Below are positions 5,622-5,710 of a stretch of DNA of 5,710 nucleotides, piece by piece (position 1 is the first letter of the stretch; each line of letters starts with the position of its first letter). The DNA comes from Planctomycetaceae bacterium (GTDB lineage: Bacteria; Planctomycetota; Phycisphaerae; Phycisphaerales; SM1A02). The notes beneath the pieces were generated by a model, which ran no database searches, was not told where the DNA came from, and saw only the letters and a program-made list of their open reading frames with translations. The position numbers were made by a program, and so were the translations under genes. The stretch spans positions 14,360 through 20,069 of the forward strand of contig NSIA01000028.1 in assembly GCA_002737585.1 (NCBI GenBank). Direction: 5' to 3'.

Positions 5622-5710
5622 TGCGCGGCGGCCCCACGAGCGAGGGTCGCCACTGGAGCGCGATTATTCACGCCGTCGGGGCGCAGTCGAAATGGTCGAG
5701 TACGCGGCGC
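5618..5710 (-). CDS. C-terminal end of an unidentified upstream gene (runs off right edge)
   Basis: Of the three minus-strand frames, only this one stays open from the right edge to its TGA at 5620-5618; the other two meet TAA or TGA near 5665-5670. The visible 30 residues end in VATLARGAAAQ and are too few to identify a family. The TGA overlaps the fusion gene's ATG as ATGA, the same arrangement seen at both overlaps in the plus-strand cluster. This supports a real gene cotranscribed with the ligase-methyltransferase. Because the piece is short and G+C-rich, an open frame by chance cannot be excluded. Confidence 0.55.
   Translation of the reverse strand, partial: APRTRPFRLRPDGVNNRAPVATLARGAAAQ

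Noticed and set aside
1..5710. tRNA, rRNA, CRISPR arrays, insertion sequences
   Set aside because: Reading through showed no cloverleaf-like or rRNA-like segments, no spaced direct repeats and no transposase motifs or terminal inverted repeats.

Overview
The window is gene-dense bacterial DNA, G+C-rich (roughly 60% by eye), with 4-base stop/start overlaps between neighbours. The UvrC and dihydroorotase sequences look like those of Planctomycetota or a related environmental phylum. That placement rests on general resemblance only, so the lineage is a low-confidence inference.

Layout. Positions 1-761 (minus) hold the N-terminal third to half of a UvrC-type excision-repair nuclease that runs off the left edge. 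A 107-base divergent intergenic region (762-868) carries a -10-like box and a short hairpin. It leads into 869-1288 (plus), a small predicted lipoprotein very rich in cysteine pairs and built partly from 14-residue repeats. A strong intrinsic terminator (1344-1379) closes that unit. Next comes a compact plus-strand cluster of three genes joined by GTGA overlaps: a type I dihydroorotase (pyrC, 1474-2790), an acyl carrier protein (2787-3056) and a FabZ-like hotdog dehydratase (3053-3496). Facing it across only 13 bases is a 703-residue minus-strand gene (3510-5621). It fuses an acyl/aryl-activating AMP ligase to a UbiE-like SAM methyltransferase. Its ATG overlaps the TGA of another minus-strand reading frame that enters from the right edge (5618-5710).

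How the genes may work together. The lipoprotein and UvrC look like independent units. The ligase-methyltransferase fusion, free-standing ACP and dehydratase are the parts expected of a dissociated (type II) fatty-acid or polyene-like pathway. In such a pathway a carboxylic acid is activated, carried on an ACP, dehydrated during elongation, and a methyl group is added. Aryl-polyene/xanthomonadin-type clusters use a similar parts list. No ketosynthase or ketoreductase is visible here, so the pathway is inferred. The two most noteworthy items are the fusion gene in this context and the cysteine-pair repeat lipoprotein.
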